DNA from: Chitinophaga pinensis
Lineage (GTDB): Bacteria > Bacteroidota > Bacteroidia > UKL13-3
NCBI GenBank assembly: GCA_945860865.1
Contig: CAMARW010000005.1
Span: forward strand, 113,723 to 177,722
Reading direction: 5' to 3'
DNA: 64,000 bases
This document shows, in pieces, positions 1 to 10,470 of this stretch; within the stretch, counting starts at the first letter, position 1; every line of letters begins with the position of its first letter. Below the pieces are notes generated by a model, which saw nothing but the letters and a program-made list of their open reading frames with translations, was not told where the DNA came from and did not search any database. The position numbers and the translations under genes were made by a program.

Positions 1-2529
1 TTGCCCCCAGCGATTGTATATATTCAAATCTATATTGTCAATAAATCTATAGGGAAAAGGTCTTAAAAAGTCGTTTTTGCCATCTGTACCTGGGGTAAAT
101 ACATTGGGAATATTGTAAAACGGACAATTATCAACGCATTTTTCATTGTCGAAAAAGCTTTCATTAGCAAAAGAATCTATGGCCGTAACCGCATAACAAC
201 CTGCAATAGAAAATTTCAATTTCTCTCTTTTATCAATGTATTCGTTAACTCCCCACAAAACAGAATCGAGCAATTCCCATTTTTCTCTTTTGTTTTTCTT
301 CCAATAAATACGGTATTTTACAACGTCTTGATCACAATTTGCTGGGTATTTCCAACTTAGTTTTACCTCTAAAAGGTTAAAGTTTTGACAAGGGGTATCT
401 ATACTTAAAACAGGCACGCAGGGCCTTATGGTATCTACCGGTGAGGCACAAACAATTTGCGAATTATTGAATATAGGTGGAGGATAAAAATTGGTATCGT
501 AGCTGCCTTTGGTCTCAACAAAATAACAATAGGTTTGCCCATTAATTAAGCCTGTATCCAAATATTGTTGGTTTTGGCTTGACCCAACGGCTTCAAATTG
601 GTTTAGCATGTTTTGCCTAAAGATAGTTGCATCTTTGTTTATCCAGGGTGTTTCTGGATTCCATTTTAATAAAATAGAACGGTTTGTGGGATTAGGGTTG
701 AGGTAAACAGAACCTGCCACACTACTTTGTTCTATTACCCGCAAAATGCCATTTACAGTAGCCGAAAACAGTACTTTGTAATGGTAGATTGATTGTTCCG
801 TATTTAATAAAGAATCTACGTAACTTGTATCATTTAAGCTCTTAAAATTAGGAAATAAGTAGGCTGAACCAATATTGCTAAATGCACCAATTCCGTTAAC
901 AGACCGTTGCAATTGCATGGTGTACGGACCAGGATATTGGATGGTGTCTAGCGTTATTGGTTTTATCCAATCTATTTGCATAGAACCATTAACTGAGTGC
1001 GTATTTCTTACACTTACTTTGGTTATAATGGGTTTAGTGCGCAAAATCATATTACAAACTTCTTCACTCGCATAACTTTCTGTGTTTTCGCCTACTAAAA
1101 TACGCGTGCCACTTTCGTTTCTTGGGTAATAACTGCTGGTTATAATATAGCAATACCTAATGAAAGGTGAAATGCCTCTGCCATTATTATTGTCGAAGAA
1201 TTGGGTTCGGTTCAGGCCTTGAATTGTATCAAATAATTCAAAACCGGTGCTAGCAGGAACGCCCGTTTCGCAAGGACCATGTTTCCAATAACTAGAATCT
1301 ATCTTTCTGTAGATATTGTAGCCAAAAGCTAACCTGCAGGTGTCTCTATCCCAGCTTAATTTAAATCCATTGCTATCTAAAACTATTTTAACATTTTTGG
1401 GAGCGGGTCCAACTACTTTAATGTTCCAATAATTAATAGCAGATAGGGGCTTGGTAAAATCGTTGTCTAATACCCTAAACACAGCCATGTGTGGGCGGTA
1501 ACGAATGGCATTGCAACTTGGTTGCCAAGAGAAAGTGCCAGATATGCCACCAGCCGGACCAGTAGGTTCAACGGGGTTAATGGTGGCCGGACTATTCATT
1601 TGTACAAACGGACTTCCGTAATACAGCATTCTAATGGTTTGGCCGGGGTTTGGATCGCTTGCCCTAATGATTTTACGAATCAGTTGATTGGCTTCCACGC
1701 AAGTATCTTTATGAATGCTGATAATAGGAGGTGAATTATTGCAATTTCCGTTGATATAAACTTGCATGTCTCTCACAACATAGCCAATTAATTTGCCTCC
1801 TCTAAATTCTCTAATTAAAATAGCCCAATTGTAATGCCCCTCTTGCATTGGTTTTTCCCAAGTTAATTGTCCACTGTTAATGTCTATCGCAAATGAATCA
1901 GTGAAAATTGGAATAGTGAAATTTTGCACATCTAAACCAATAGACCTTTTGGGTGCTATAATGGTAAAAGCTAAGCTGTCGCCATCTGGGTCGTAGGCGG
2001 CTGGGTTGTGTGTAAACGTTTGAAAAATACAGCCCACATCAATAGGTGGCATCAATAAAACAGGAGATTGGTTGTTACCAATTCCTTCTCTAATAGTTAA
2101 AAAAGATTCAACATAAAATGGGATTTGAACGCTGTTTCCCCCATTAATATTTCTAATGGCATCCACCCTGTTTGGGTCAGAAAACCAAATGGTATAAGTA
2201 GAAGGACCCGGGTAAGTATGAATGCTAGTATAAATATTCTTTTTGATCCTATTGTTTAAATCGGAGTTTATAATTTGGCCTGACCCATTAGAACGAGGGA
2301 CCAATTTAGATTTATTATCTCCAAAATTTACCTCTAATTCTGCTCTATCTGCTCCTACATTGGTTGGGTCTGTGTAGGTAATTACTGTTATTTCAAAAGT
2401 ATTGGCAACTATCTGCTTGTAGGTAATTTCTCCGGCTCTATAATGCGTGGCATGTAGGTTTAAGGTACTGCTCAAAAAGGCGAATACTAAACTTAAAAAA
2501 TACAATCTTCGGGTCAAAATTTTATGCAT
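1..2529 (-). CDS. Large secreted protein with gliding motility-associated C-terminal (CHU_C, T9SS type B) region; 3' end outside window
   Basis: An uninterrupted minus-strand frame of 843 codons runs from an ATG at 2529 to the left edge. Residues 1-27 form a signal peptide (two arginines, a hydrophobic core, ending LHA), followed by THYRAGEITY, a mature start typical of Bacteroidota surface proteins. A DPDGDSLAF motif near residue 178 resembles cadherin-like or Ig-like surface repeats, and the region from about 430 to 780 has fibronectin-III-like segments such as KLSWDRDT-type and ILLKWNPETP. The last 40 residues (NVFTPGTDGKNDF ... IYNRWGQ) are the start of the CHU_C / TIGR04131 region, a T9SS type B sorting signal. 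Only a few tens of codons should be missing. It is probably exported by the T9SS partly encoded at 37-43 kb; the ligand or role is unknown. Confidence 0.88.
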   Translation of the reverse strand, partial: MHKILTRRLYFLSLVFAFLSSTLNLHATHYRAGEITYKQIVANTFEITVITYTDPTNVGADRAELEVNFGDNKSKLVPRSNGSGQIINSDLNNRIKKNIYTSIHTYPGPSTYTIWFSDPNRVDAIRNINGGNSVQIPFYVESFLTIREGIGNNQSPVLLMPPIDVGCIFQTFTHNPAAYDPDGDSLAFTIIAPKRSIGLDVQNFTIPIFTDSFAIDINSGQLTWEKPMQEGHYNWAILIREFRGGKLIGYVVRDMQVYINGNCNNSPPIISIHKDTCVEANQLIRKIIRASDPNPGQTIRMLYYGSPFVQMNSPATINPVEPTGPAGGISGTFSWQPSCNAIRYRPHMAVFRVLDNDFTKPLSAINYWNIKVVGPAPKNVKIVLDSNGFKLSWDRDTCRLAFGYNIYRKIDSSYWKHGPCETGVPASTGFELFDTIQGLNRTQFFDNNNGRGISPFIRYCYIITSSYYPRNESGTRILVGENTESYASEEVCNMILRTKPIITKVSVRNTHSVNGSMQIDWIKPITLDTIQYPGPYTMQLQRSVNGIGAFSNIGSAYLFPNFKSLNDTSYVDSLLNTEQSIYHYKVLFSATVNGILRVIEQSSVAGSVYLNPNPTNRSILLKWNPETPWINKDATIFRQNMLNQFEAVGSSQNQQYLDTGLINGQTYCYFVETKGSYDTNFYPPPIFNNSQIVCASPVDTIRPCVPVLSIDTPCQNFNLLEVKLSWKYPANCDQDVVKYRIYWKKNKREKWELLDSVLWGVNEYIDKREKLKFSIAGCYAVTAIDSFANESFFDNEKCVDNCPFYNIPNVFTPGTDGKNDFLRPFPYRFIDNIDLNIYNRWGQ

Positions 2530-2575
2530 TAAATAGAAGACGCTAAATTAGGTTAATTTGTTGCATTTTCTAAAC

Positions 2576-2612
2576 AAAAAACCGCAATAATCTAATTAGA
2601 CTATTGCGGTTT
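2576..2612 (-). terminator. Rho-independent terminator of sdhCAB
   Basis: A near-perfect palindrome has 11-base arms at 2579-2589 and 2602-2612 around a second small palindrome (TCTAATTAGA). Read on the minus strand it lies just after the sdhB stop and is followed by a run of six T. It also separates sdhB from the downstream CHU_C gene. Confidence 0.85.
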
Positions 2613-2636
2613 GTAGAAAATATTGAATAAAATAAA

Positions 2637-3401
2637 TTACTTTTCGTTTGCAGCAAAACTTGCAGCAATATAATCTCTGTTCATTCGGGCAATATGAGTT
2701 AACGATATTCCTTTAGGGCATTCTGCGCTGCAGGCACCCGTATTGGTACACGCTCCGAAACCTTCTAAATCCATTTGGGCTACCATTTCAGAAACACGTT
2801 GGTGTCTTTCTGGCTGACCTTGCGGGAGGAGGGCAAATTGAGAAACTTTTGCCGAAACGAATAACATAGCCGAAGCATTTTTACATGCAGCTACACAAGC
2901 ACCACAACCAATACAAGCAGCAGCAGCAAATGCTTCATCTGCATCATCTTTAGGAATAGGAATAGCATTTGCATCCTGTGCATTGCCGGTATTTATAGAG
3001 ATAAACCCGCCAGCAGAAATGATTCTATCAAAAGCAGAACGGTTTACCACTAAATCCTTAATTACAGGAAACGGCGCAGCTCTCCAAGGTTCAACCACAA
3101 TGGTATCTCCATCATTAAAACTACGCATGTGTAATTGGCAGGTTGTAACAGCATGTTTAGGACCATGTGGTCTGCCATTAATGTGCATGCTACAAGAACC
3201 GCAGATACCCTCTCTACAATCATGATCAAAGGCAATTGGATCTTTATCCTCCGTAATTAACTGACTATTTAATACATCAAACATCTCTAAAAAAGACATG
3301 TCGGTAGAAATATCATTTACTTTATATTCTTCAAATTTACCTTTATCATCGGCATTTTTCTGACGCCAAACTTTTAAATTTAGATTTAAATTCTTTTCCA
3401 T
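2637..3401 (-). CDS. sdhB: Succinate dehydrogenase / fumarate reductase iron-sulfur subunit
   Basis: This 254-residue protein transfers electrons from the flavoprotein to quinone through three iron-sulfur clusters at the inner face of the cytoplasmic membrane. The [2Fe-2S] ligands are visible in [10 protein letters not shown] (Cys62, 67, 70) with Cys88 downstream. The C-terminal ferredoxin-like part carries [12 protein letters not shown] and [15 protein letters not shown] for the 4Fe and 3Fe clusters. The length fits the Bacillus / epsilonproteobacterial-like B subunit. It is the last gene of the minus-strand order sdhC-sdhA-sdhB, 54 bases after sdhA, and is followed by a strong terminator. 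Confidence 0.96.
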   Translation of the reverse strand: MEKNLNLNLKVWRQKNADDKGKFEEYKVNDISTDMSFLEMFDVLNSQLITEDKDPIAFDHDCREGICGSCSMHINGRPHGPKHAVTTCQLHMRSFNDGDTIVVEPWRAAPFPVIKDLVVNRSAFDRIISAGGFISINTGNAQDANAIPIPKDDADEAFAAAACIGCGACVAACKNASAMLFVSAKVSQFALLPQGQPERHQRVSEMVAQMDLEGFGACTNTGACSAECPKGISLTHIARMNRDYIAASFAANEK

Positions 3402-3455
3402 ATTAATTTTAGCTTTTAGCCTTTAGCTTTTGACCTAGGGCTTTTGATTTAATAA

Positions 3456-5459
3456 TTATTTATAACTTCTTTGAGCGATTTTGATATTATCATAAATCAA
3501 TTCTTCTTTGTGAAGCTCCCAATTGGTTCCAGCAAAATATTCCCAAGCGGCAACATACTTATAGTCTTCGTCGTTGCGCAGGGCTTCACCTTCTTCGGTT
3601 TGGTGCTCTTCTCTAAAGTGTCCACCGCAGCTTTCTTCTCTATCTAATGCATCTTTACACATTAATTCACCTAGTTCAAGAAAATCTGCTACTCTGCCTG
3701 CTTTTTCTAATTCAGGGTTTAAGCTATTGGCATCGCCCGGCACTTTCACATTGCTCCAGAATTCTTCTCTCAATGCTTGCACGTTTGCTATGGCCTCTTT
3801 TAATCCTGCCTCGCTGCGCGCCATTCCACATTGGTTCCAAATAATTAAACCAAGCTTTTTATGGTAGTAATCAACTGTTTTGGTACCTTTAATACTCAAT
3901 AATCTATCAATAGTACCTTGCACATTCTTTTCAGCTTCCACAAAGGCTTCGTGGTCTGTAGAAATGGCTTTGGTCATAATTTCGTTGCTTAGGTAAGCAC
4001 CAATGGTGTATGGAATAACGAAATAACCATCGGCTAAACCTTGCATTAAGGCAGATGCACCTAAACGGTTTGCACCATGATCCGAGAAATTGGCTTCACC
4101 CAAAGCATACAAACCTGGAATATTAGTCATTAAGTTGTAATCTACCCACAAACCACCCATTGTATAATGCACAGCAGGATAAATCATCATAGGTTGATCG
4201 TAAGGATTAACCCCAGTAATTTGCTCGTACATATCAAACAAATTACCATATTTCTCTTTTACAACTGCCTTACCCATGGCAACAATTTGCTCATCTGTAG
4301 GGTTGTTTATACCTTTTTTATTGGCTTCAATTTTTCCGTAACGGATGGTATTAAAAGCAAAATCTAAATAAACAGCTTCACCTGTTTTGTTTACACCATA
4401 ACCAGCGTCGCATCTTTCTTTGGCGGCTCTCGAAGCCACATCGCGTGGCACCAAGTTACCAAAGGCAGGGTAACGTCTTTCTAAGTAGTAATCTCTGTCT
4501 TCTTCTCTAATATCATTCGGCTTGATCCTACCTTCACGCAAGGCCAAAGCATCTTCTTTTTTTGCTGGAACCCAAATTCTACCATCATTTCTTAAAGACT
4601 CACTCATTAAAGTAAGCTTAGATTGGTGATCTCCAGAAACAGGTATACAAGTTGGGTGAATTTGCGTAAAGCAAGGATTAGCAAACATGGCGCCTTTCTT
4701 ATGCGCTTTCCAAGCAGCGGTTACGTTAGAACCCATGGCATTGGTAGATAAAAAGAAAACGTTTCCATAACCGCCTGTGCACAATAATACGGCGTGGCCA
4801 AAATGTCTTTCTAATTTTCCGTTGGTTAAATCGCGGGCAATAATTCCTCTACATTTGCCATCTATAGTAACCACATCCAACATTTCGTGGCGCGCATACA
4901 TTTTTACATTACCTGTTCCAACTTGGCGCTGCAAACCGCTGTAGGCTCCCAATAACAATTGCTGACCAGTTTGACCCGCAGCGTAGAATGTTCTTTGTAC
5001 CTGCGTACCACCAAAAGAGCGGTTACTCAATAAACCGCCATATTCGCGCGCAAATGGAACACCAGAGGCTACACTTTGATCAATAATATTGGTACTTACT
5101 TCTGCTAATCTGTATACGTTTGCCTCGCGTGAGCGATAATCACCACCTTTAATGGTATCATAAAATAAACGGTAGGTTGAATCACCATCATTTTGGTAAT
5201 TTTTGGCTGCGTTTATACCCCCTTGTGCGGCTATACTGTGTGCACGACGAGCAGAATCTTGAAAACAAAATACTTTTACCTTATAACCTAGCTCAGCTAA
5301 AGAAGCAGCGGCAGATGCACCCGCTAGGCCTGAACCTACAATAATAATTTCTAAACTACGCTTGTTGGCCGGATTTACCAATGGAACAGTTGAACGATAC
5401 TTGGTCCACTTTTGCTCCAAGTTACCTTCTGGTATTTTTGAGTTTAATTTCGATGTCAT
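3456..5459 (-). CDS. sdhA: Succinate dehydrogenase / fumarate reductase flavoprotein subunit
   Basis: This 667-residue FAD subunit oxidises succinate to fumarate in the TCA cycle (complex II). It shows the dinucleotide-binding GSGLAG (42-47), the covalent-FAD histidine region [11 protein letters not shown] (His74), and the C-terminal FAD segment [20 protein letters not shown]. Length and motifs match the longer B. subtilis / Bacteroides type with a single cytochrome b partner. It lies 17 bases after sdhC and before sdhB, so the three are surely one operon. SdhA and fumarate reductase FrdA cannot be told apart by sequence alone in this phylum. Confidence 0.96.
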   Translation of the reverse strand: MTSKLNSKIPEGNLEQKWTKYRSTVPLVNPANKRSLEIIIVGSGLAGASAAASLAELGYKVKVFCFQDSARRAHSIAAQGGINAAKNYQNDGDSTYRLFYDTIKGGDYRSREANVYRLAEVSTNIIDQSVASGVPFAREYGGLLSNRSFGGTQVQRTFYAAGQTGQQLLLGAYSGLQRQVGTGNVKMYARHEMLDVVTIDGKCRGIIARDLTNGKLERHFGHAVLLCTGGYGNVFFLSTNAMGSNVTAAWKAHKKGAMFANPCFTQIHPTCIPVSGDHQSKLTLMSESLRNDGRIWVPAKKEDALALREGRIKPNDIREEDRDYYLERRYPAFGNLVPRDVASRAAKERCDAGYGVNKTGEAVYLDFAFNTIRYGKIEANKKGINNPTDEQIVAMGKAVVKEKYGNLFDMYEQITGVNPYDQPMMIYPAVHYTMGGLWVDYNLMTNIPGLYALGEANFSDHGANRLGASALMQGLADGYFVIPYTIGAYLSNEIMTKAISTDHEAFVEAEKNVQGTIDRLLSIKGTKTVDYYHKKLGLIIWNQCGMARSEAGLKEAIANVQALREEFWSNVKVPGDANSLNPELEKAGRVADFLELGELMCKDALDREESCGGHFREEHQTEEGEALRNDEDYKYVAAWEYFAGTNWELHKEELIYDNIKIAQRSYK

Positions 5460-5476
5460 ATCTATTGGTTCAATAA

Positions 5477-6268
5477 TTATTTAAAGAAGAAAAATAAAGG
5501 CATGGCGGCAAAACCTGCTGGTAGTAAAATGGAATATATCCAAATACCTAAAAACTTAATTAAACCATTGTATTTGGAATGATTTAACCCTAATGTTTGA
5601 AAAGCACTTTGGAATCCATGGTATAAATGAAATGCCACAGCAAACATACACAACACATACAATGCTACTAAATACCATTCTTTAAATTGAAGCGCTACTG
5701 CTTTATACAAGTCTTTAACAATTACTAGTCGGTATTGACCTTTTTCATCTGCTGTCATGCCTTCCTCTATTTTGTTAAATTGCGTATAATCAGCACTCAT
5801 TTCTTTACTGCCAGTTTCTCCGGTAGCTAAATTTGTATAATAGGAAGTGTATCCTATTTCATGTCCGAATTTATACTCAAACCAAAAGTTCTTCATGTGT
5901 ACTATAATGAAAACCAAAATAATAGTTCCTAAAATACCCATGCTTCTGCTTGTCCAATGACTGTTTGCTGAACCATTTTGAACCGCATATTTTACAGGTC
6001 TTGCTTTGTTATTTTTAACTACAAGTAAAATTCCTTTTACCGCATGAAACAAAATACTGAAATATAGCAAATAGGAAGTGAGTTTAATAAGCGGATTTGT
6101 TGTCATGAAAACAGCATATGTGTTAAATGCTAATCCATCATCTGCTTTAAAAAGCTGTAAATTTCCAATCATGTGCACAATTAAAAATGAGCACAAAAAC
6201 AATCCCGTTAATGCCATGATAAACTTTTGGCCGAGGGAGGATGAAAACATTTTAATAACCCAGTTCAT
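5477..6268 (-). CDS. sdhC: Succinate dehydrogenase cytochrome b558 subunit
   Basis: This 263-residue membrane anchor has about five transmembrane helices and holds heme b and the quinone site; no separate sdhD is present, as in B. subtilis-type complex II. Conserved histidines in helices include His32 (IVHMIGNLQ), His75 (LFHAVKGI) and His124 (IVHMKNFW), with a further pair in [11 protein letters not shown] roughly 50-residue soluble loop (about 131-185) separates helices three and four. It is first in the sdhCAB operon. Upstream, TAAATTTG on the minus strand (6303-6296) fits the Bacteroidota -7 box, but I see no -33 TTG at the proper spacing. Confidence 0.93.
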   Translation of the reverse strand: MNWVIKMFSSSLGQKFIMALTGLFLCSFLIVHMIGNLQLFKADDGLAFNTYAVFMTTNPLIKLTSYLLYFSILFHAVKGILLVVKNNKARPVKYAVQNGSANSHWTSRSMGILGTIILVFIIVHMKNFWFEYKFGHEIGYTSYYTNLATGETGSKEMSADYTQFNKIEEGMTADEKGQYRLVIVKDLYKAVALQFKEWYLVALYVLCMFAVAFHLYHGFQSAFQTLGLNHSKYNGLIKFLGIWIYSILLPAGFAAMPLFFFFK

Positions 6269-6480
6269 TCTTTTATATTTATTTTAATTTGGTTGCAAAT
6301 TTAAAGCTATGTTTACTTTCTTGATGGTAAACTATCAACATTTGTGCATATTTATAGTATTTATATTTAGTCTAAATAGGACGCATTTCTTCAGATACAA
6401 ATTTTAACACGCGATATTCTGAAATTGTTTAGAAAAATGCCAATACAAATATAAATTTGACAAATTAAATTTATACTAAA

Positions 6481-7515
6481 TTGTACGCATTAATACGAAG
6501 ATTTTTATTCTCTATGCCGGCTGAAAAAGCCCATTATTTTACATTCAATGCCCTTCATCTTGTGATGAAAATTCCATTTGTACGCGGCATATTTAATTGT
6601 ATCTATTCTTTATCAGACCCCTATGAGTTTGTTGGACTAACCTTCAAAAACAGGGTAGGCCTAGCAGCTGGATTGGATAAAAATGCCACGCATTTGCATG
6701 AATTGAGTGCATTGGGATTTGGTTTTATTGAAATTGGCACGGTTACACCTAAACCACAAGCAGGAAATGATAAGCCTCGTTTGTTTAGACTTAAGCAAGA
6801 TGAGTGCTTAATTAATAGAATGGGGTTTAATAATGATGGGGTAGATTTAATTGTTGAACGTTTAAAAACAAGGCCTAAAAACCTCATTGTGGGCGGTAAC
6901 ATTGGAAAAAATAAAATTACACCCAACGAATTGGCCAAGGATGATTATAACATTTGCTTTCAAAAACTATATCTTTATGTTGATTATTTTGTGGTAAACG
7001 TAAGTTCGCCTAACACGCCTAACCTGCGCGAACTTCAGGATAAAGCACCTTTATTAGCCATTTTAAATGATTTGATGCTACAAAGAAAAAGTTTTATGGC
7101 CGAGGGGCTTATTTCTAAACCCATTTTATTAAAAATTGCACCCGATTTAAGCTTCTCTCAAATAGATGATGTAATTGCCATCGTAAAAGAAAGTGGTATA
7201 GATGGATTGGTTGCCACCAATACCACAATTTCTAGAGAGGGATTACTTACTCCAAATAGTGAAATTGAGGCGATAGGAGCAGGTGGTTTGAGTGGAAAAA
7301 TACTGCAAAATAGAAGCACTGAAATTATTCAATATATTCACGATAAAACGCAAGGACAAATGCCCATTATTGGCGTTGGTGGTATTCATGATGCTCAATC
7401 TGCTGTTGAAAAAATTAAAGCAGGGGCGGGGTTGGTTCAGGTTTACACAGGATTTGTTTATGCGGGTCCGAACCTAGTTAAACAAGCTGCAGAGGCTATT
7501 AAAGCAATTGCTTAA
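6481..7515 (+). CDS. pyrD: Dihydroorotate dehydrogenase (quinone), class 2
   Basis: This 344-residue enzyme oxidises dihydroorotate to orotate in pyrimidine synthesis, passing electrons to membrane quinone. The start is TTG at 6481: the resulting MYALIRRFLFSMPAEKAHYF matches the amphipathic N-terminus of class 2 enzymes, and the nearest upstream ATG (6437) is out of frame and soon stops. NVSSPNTPNLREL holds the catalytic Ser175, and GVGGI near residue 300 binds FMN phosphate. A TAAATTTG box at 6452-6459 could be the -7 element, but its -33 partner is unclear. The 3' end overlaps the convergent folC by 4 bases. Confidence 0.95.
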   Translation: MYALIRRFLFSMPAEKAHYFTFNALHLVMKIPFVRGIFNCIYSLSDPYEFVGLTFKNRVGLAAGLDKNATHLHELSALGFGFIEIGTVTPKPQAGNDKPRLFRLKQDECLINRMGFNNDGVDLIVERLKTRPKNLIVGGNIGKNKITPNELAKDDYNICFQKLYLYVDYFVVNVSSPNTPNLRELQDKAPLLAILNDLMLQRKSFMAEGLISKPILLKIAPDLSFSQIDDVIAIVKESGIDGLVATNTTISREGLLTPNSEIEAIGAGGLSGKILQNRSTEIIQYIHDKTQGQMPIIGVGGIHDAQSAVEKIKAGAGLVQVYTGFVYAGPNLVKQAAEAIKAIA

Positions 7516-8798
7516 ATAGCCTCTGCCACCACAAAGGTGCTTCCGCCAATAAATATTAAATCGTTTATAGAGGCAGCATTATTTGCGGCGGCAATGGCCT
7601 CCTTTACACTTGGGTATGTTTTGCCTTTTAATTGAAAATTAGATGCTTGTGACTGTAAATCAAGCTCTGAAAGCGCTCTTGGAATGTTTGCTTTGGTGAA
7701 ATAATAAGTAGCATTTACAGGTAATAAAGCTAAAATTTTAACAATATCTTTGTCTTTTACCATTCCAATAACAAAGTGTAAGTGTTCAAAATTTTGTTGG
7801 CCAATTTGCTCTAAAACGTATGCAATTCCATTAATATTATGCCCAGTATCGCAGATAGTTAAAGGTTCTTTATTTAAAATTTGCCACCTGCCCAATAAAC
7901 CTGTATTCTTTTTAACAAAGCTTAGTCCATCACGTAAATTTTGCTCGTTAATCAGAAAGCCTGCTTTGCGCATAGGTTCAAGACAAGCTAAAACAGTTCG
8001 AATGTTCTTTTCTTGGTATATTCCTGTTAAATCTGAACATACATTTTTCCAGTACAAGCCAAATTGAAATTGAACATCGAAGGCTGATTGGTTAATAGAG
8101 CTATTAAAATAGAGTAAATTTACTTTTTGCATGGCTAAAATCAATTCACTTTCACCTATTTTTGATTTCTCCTTAAATACTGGAAATGTTTCTTCTTGGT
8201 ATTCTCCAATTACAACAGGTGTTTTTCCTTTGATTATACCTGCTTTTTCAAAGGCAATTTTGGGTAAGGTATCACCTAGTAAATCTGTATGATCCCAGCC
8301 AATGTTTGTGATTACACTTAATACAGGTTCTATAATATTAGTAGAATCTAATCTGCCTCCCAAGCCGGTTTCAATGATGGCTATATCAACTTTTTCAGTT
8401 GCAAAATGCTGGAAACACAACGCAACTGTCCATTCAAAAAAAGAGGGTTTTACAGATTCAAATAATTCTTGGTGCTGAGCAACAAAATCAATTACTTTCT
8501 GTTCAGAAATCATGTTACCATTGATTCTAATACGCTCTCTAAAATCTGTTAAATGGGGCGACGTATACAAACCTGTTTTATAGCCCGCTTCTTGTAAAAT
8601 TGAGGCAAGCATATGGCTAGTAGAGCCTTTGCCATTGGTGCCGGCAACATGTATGGTTTTAAACTTTGTTTGTGGATTACCCAAAGCCTTGCACAAAGCC
8701 AAAGTGTTGGTAAGGTCTTTTTTTATAGCTGCGCTGCCTATGCGAGTAAACATAGGTAGTTGGTCGTATAAATAGCTCAGTGTTTCCTGGTAATTCAA
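7512..8798 (-). CDS. folC: Bifunctional folylpolyglutamate synthase / dihydrofolate synthase
   Basis: This 428-residue Mur-ligase-family enzyme adds glutamate to dihydropteroate or folates using ATP. The P-loop HVAGTNGKGSTSHML is near residue 50, the second ATP/Mg region GLGGRLDSTN and the SVITNIGWDHTDLLG motif follow, and the C-terminal domain has the CDTGHNINGI segment. Length is normal. It lies 82 bases downstream of tonB on the same strand, a neighbour arrangement seen in many Bacteroidota, so the two may be co-transcribed. Confidence 0.95.
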   Translation of the reverse strand: MNYQETLSYLYDQLPMFTRIGSAAIKKDLTNTLALCKALGNPQTKFKTIHVAGTNGKGSTSHMLASILQEAGYKTGLYTSPHLTDFRERIRINGNMISEQKVIDFVAQHQELFESVKPSFFEWTVALCFQHFATEKVDIAIIETGLGGRLDSTNIIEPVLSVITNIGWDHTDLLGDTLPKIAFEKAGIIKGKTPVVIGEYQEETFPVFKEKSKIGESELILAMQKVNLLYFNSSINQSAFDVQFQFGLYWKNVCSDLTGIYQEKNIRTVLACLEPMRKAGFLINEQNLRDGLSFVKKNTGLLGRWQILNKEPLTICDTGHNINGIAYVLEQIGQQNFEHLHFVIGMVKDKDIVKILALLPVNATYYFTKANIPRALSELDLQSQASNFQLKGKTYPSVKEAIAAANNAASINDLIFIGGSTFVVAEAI

Positions 8799-8880
8799 AA
8801 CTTTTAGCTTGTCGAAAAACGTTTAAAATGATGCCTTAATTTTACTTTCAAAAGTATTGTTTTTAAAGCAAAATCTAGTG

Positions 8881-9720
8881 TTAAGGTTTAAATTTAAATA
8901 CAAATGTCATGGTTCCATATTGCTCTTCTTGCCCATCAGAGCGGGCAGAGAACTTGGTTCTTAGCGCACCTTCTTTGGCTTTTTGCAATAAGGCGGCTTC
9001 GGTGGTGGTACTTCCAACCTGCCCTGGCATAGCCTTAATAACGTCACCATTTCTATTTACAATAATTCTTACTACTACTTTTCCAACAGATTTACTATTA
9101 TCTTCTATAACAGGTAATTGTTTAATTTTTCTATCCGCTAGTTCAAAACTTACCCCATCTTGCCCCTTATCAGCAGTTCCAAATCCGCTATCTCCGCCGC
9201 CTTTTCCATCTTTACTGCCGTTTTCGCTACCATCCTCTCTGCCTTCGTTTCCTAGTTCTGAACCATCACCATATCCACCTTGGTTACTGTTTGATTTTTT
9301 TCTAAACAGCGCTTGTTGGTTCACTTTTTTAGGTAATTCTAACACTGGCTTTTTTTCTTGCACAATAGGTTTTTCTAATGGCTTTATTTTGATGTCTGTT
9401 TTTGGTTTGGTTTTTTCCTTGATGTTTACGCTCTCTGCATCATCTGCTGTGAGGGGTGTTGGTTCGTCTGTTTGCTCGCTAATAGGAATGTACTGTTCTT
9501 GCGTGCTGGGATCTGGCACAGGATTATCGGCAGGGCCTCCCATGTTTTCTTCACCTAAACTCATCATCATGCCTTTAAATTCAAGGGGTGGATCTGGCGG
9601 GTAAAGCACATAAAAAAACAATATACTTACAATTATTCCATGCACAAGGGTGGTGCCAATAATGCCATAAACATTGTGTTTACGACTTTTCCTTTCAACT
9701 ATAAATTCTCCAGCTTCCAT
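8881..9720 (-). CDS. tonB: TonB family energy transducer
   Basis: This 279-residue protein has a single N-terminal transmembrane helix (about 17-41), a Pro-rich and then Lys-rich periplasmic linker, a Gly/Asp/Glu-rich low-complexity stretch (about 145-185) and a C-terminal TonB domain (about 210-279) ending in VFKFKP. It should couple the proton motive force to TonB-dependent outer-membrane transporters. No exbB or exbD is in the window, so the motor must be encoded elsewhere or just shared. It precedes folC. A specific paralogue name cannot be assigned; tonB is used in the family sense. Confidence 0.85.
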   Translation of the reverse strand: MEAGEFIVERKSRKHNVYGIIGTTLVHGIIVSILFFYVLYPPDPPLEFKGMMMSLGEENMGGPADNPVPDPSTQEQYIPISEQTDEPTPLTADDAESVNIKEKTKPKTDIKIKPLEKPIVQEKKPVLELPKKVNQQALFRKKSNSNQGGYGDGSELGNEGREDGSENGSKDGKGGGDSGFGTADKGQDGVSFELADRKIKQLPVIEDNSKSVGKVVVRIIVNRNGDVIKAMPGQVGSTTTEAALLQKAKEGALRTKFSARSDGQEEQYGTMTFVFKFKP

Positions 9721-9822
9721 AAGATTGTAAAATTATGAGTTTAGTTATGCTGTGCGATTTTTAAAATTTAACCTTTTCACAATTTAAGAACGCTAAATGA
9801 CTTATTTATAATACACTTCTAA

Positions 9823-10470
9823 TTATTTTCTTTTTAAATCTCCTTTTTCAAGTGCTTTTAAAAACTTGCCCCAGGCAAAAATATCTAAAACCGGAATGGG
9901 TTGTGGTTGCCCGTTATAATAGGCTTTGTTGGCATATTCTGTGAAATTCCATTTGGCATTGGTATAACCGTCGTTGTCTAAACTAGCCGCTTGGTCGGCC
10001 AATGGTTTTCTACGGAGATTATTCTGTGCAATCATGTAATCATCGTAAGGTAATTTTACCCGGGTAAACATATAATCGAGTTGCTCTGCTGTTGGTTGTG
10101 AAATAATTATTGCTTCTTCCATTACAAAAGAATCTAATTTTAAGGTTACTACACTTTTAAATTTTGTGGCATTGCTTTGATTAGGCATATTAAAATACCT
10201 GGGTTCATAACCAATACAGGTAAATAAAATTACATCTGAGCGTTTAGCAACAAAAGAAAAATAACCTTGCATATCAGAATAGGTTCCTCGGCTTGAACCC
10301 ATAATTCTAATGGTAGTAAATGGTATGGTTTTGCTGCTATCGGCAGTAAGCACAAATCCAGTAAACTGAACCAAATCAGAATCGTCTTTAGTTTGTGCTT
10401 GCAAGTTTTGGTTCAGGCCAAGTAATTGGCAAACCAAATAAATGAAAATAATTTTTTTTATACTTTTCAT
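9823..10470 (-). CDS. Exported protein with carboxypeptidase-regulatory-like domain
   Basis: From the ATG at 10470 this gives 215 residues: a signal peptide (MKSIKKIIFIYLVCQLL ... LQAQ) followed by a carboxypeptidase-D-regulatory-like (peptidase-associated) beta domain at about 35-115 with FTGFVLTADSSKTIPFTTI and SRGTYSDMQGYFSF. The C-terminal half is not recognised. A longer frame begins at 10497, but the 10470 start forms an ATGA overlap with the stop of the upstream chrA-like gene and begins the signal peptide directly, so I prefer it. Function is unknown; similar domains precede barrels or act as surface beta folds in this phylum. Confidence 0.75.
   Translation of the reverse strand: MKSIKKIIFIYLVCQLLGLNQNLQAQTKDDSDLVQFTGFVLTADSSKTIPFTTIRIMGSSRGTYSDMQGYFSFVAKRSDVILFTCIGYEPRYFNMPNQSNATKFKSVVTLKLDSFVMEEAIIISQPTAEQLDYMFTRVKLPYDDYMIAQNNLRRKPLADQAASLDNDGYTNAKWNFTEYANKAYYNGQPQPIPVLDIFAWGKFLKALEKGDLKRK

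Noticed and set aside
875..1734. Two plus-strand frames over the left-edge gene
   Set aside because: They are antisense to the continuous 843-codon frame with a signal peptide and CHU_C region.
8909..9604. Long plus-strand reading frame antisense to tonB
   Set aside because: Its Pro/Ser/Leu-rich translation is the complement of tonB's Gly- and Lys-rich linker; tonB has family motifs on the other strand.
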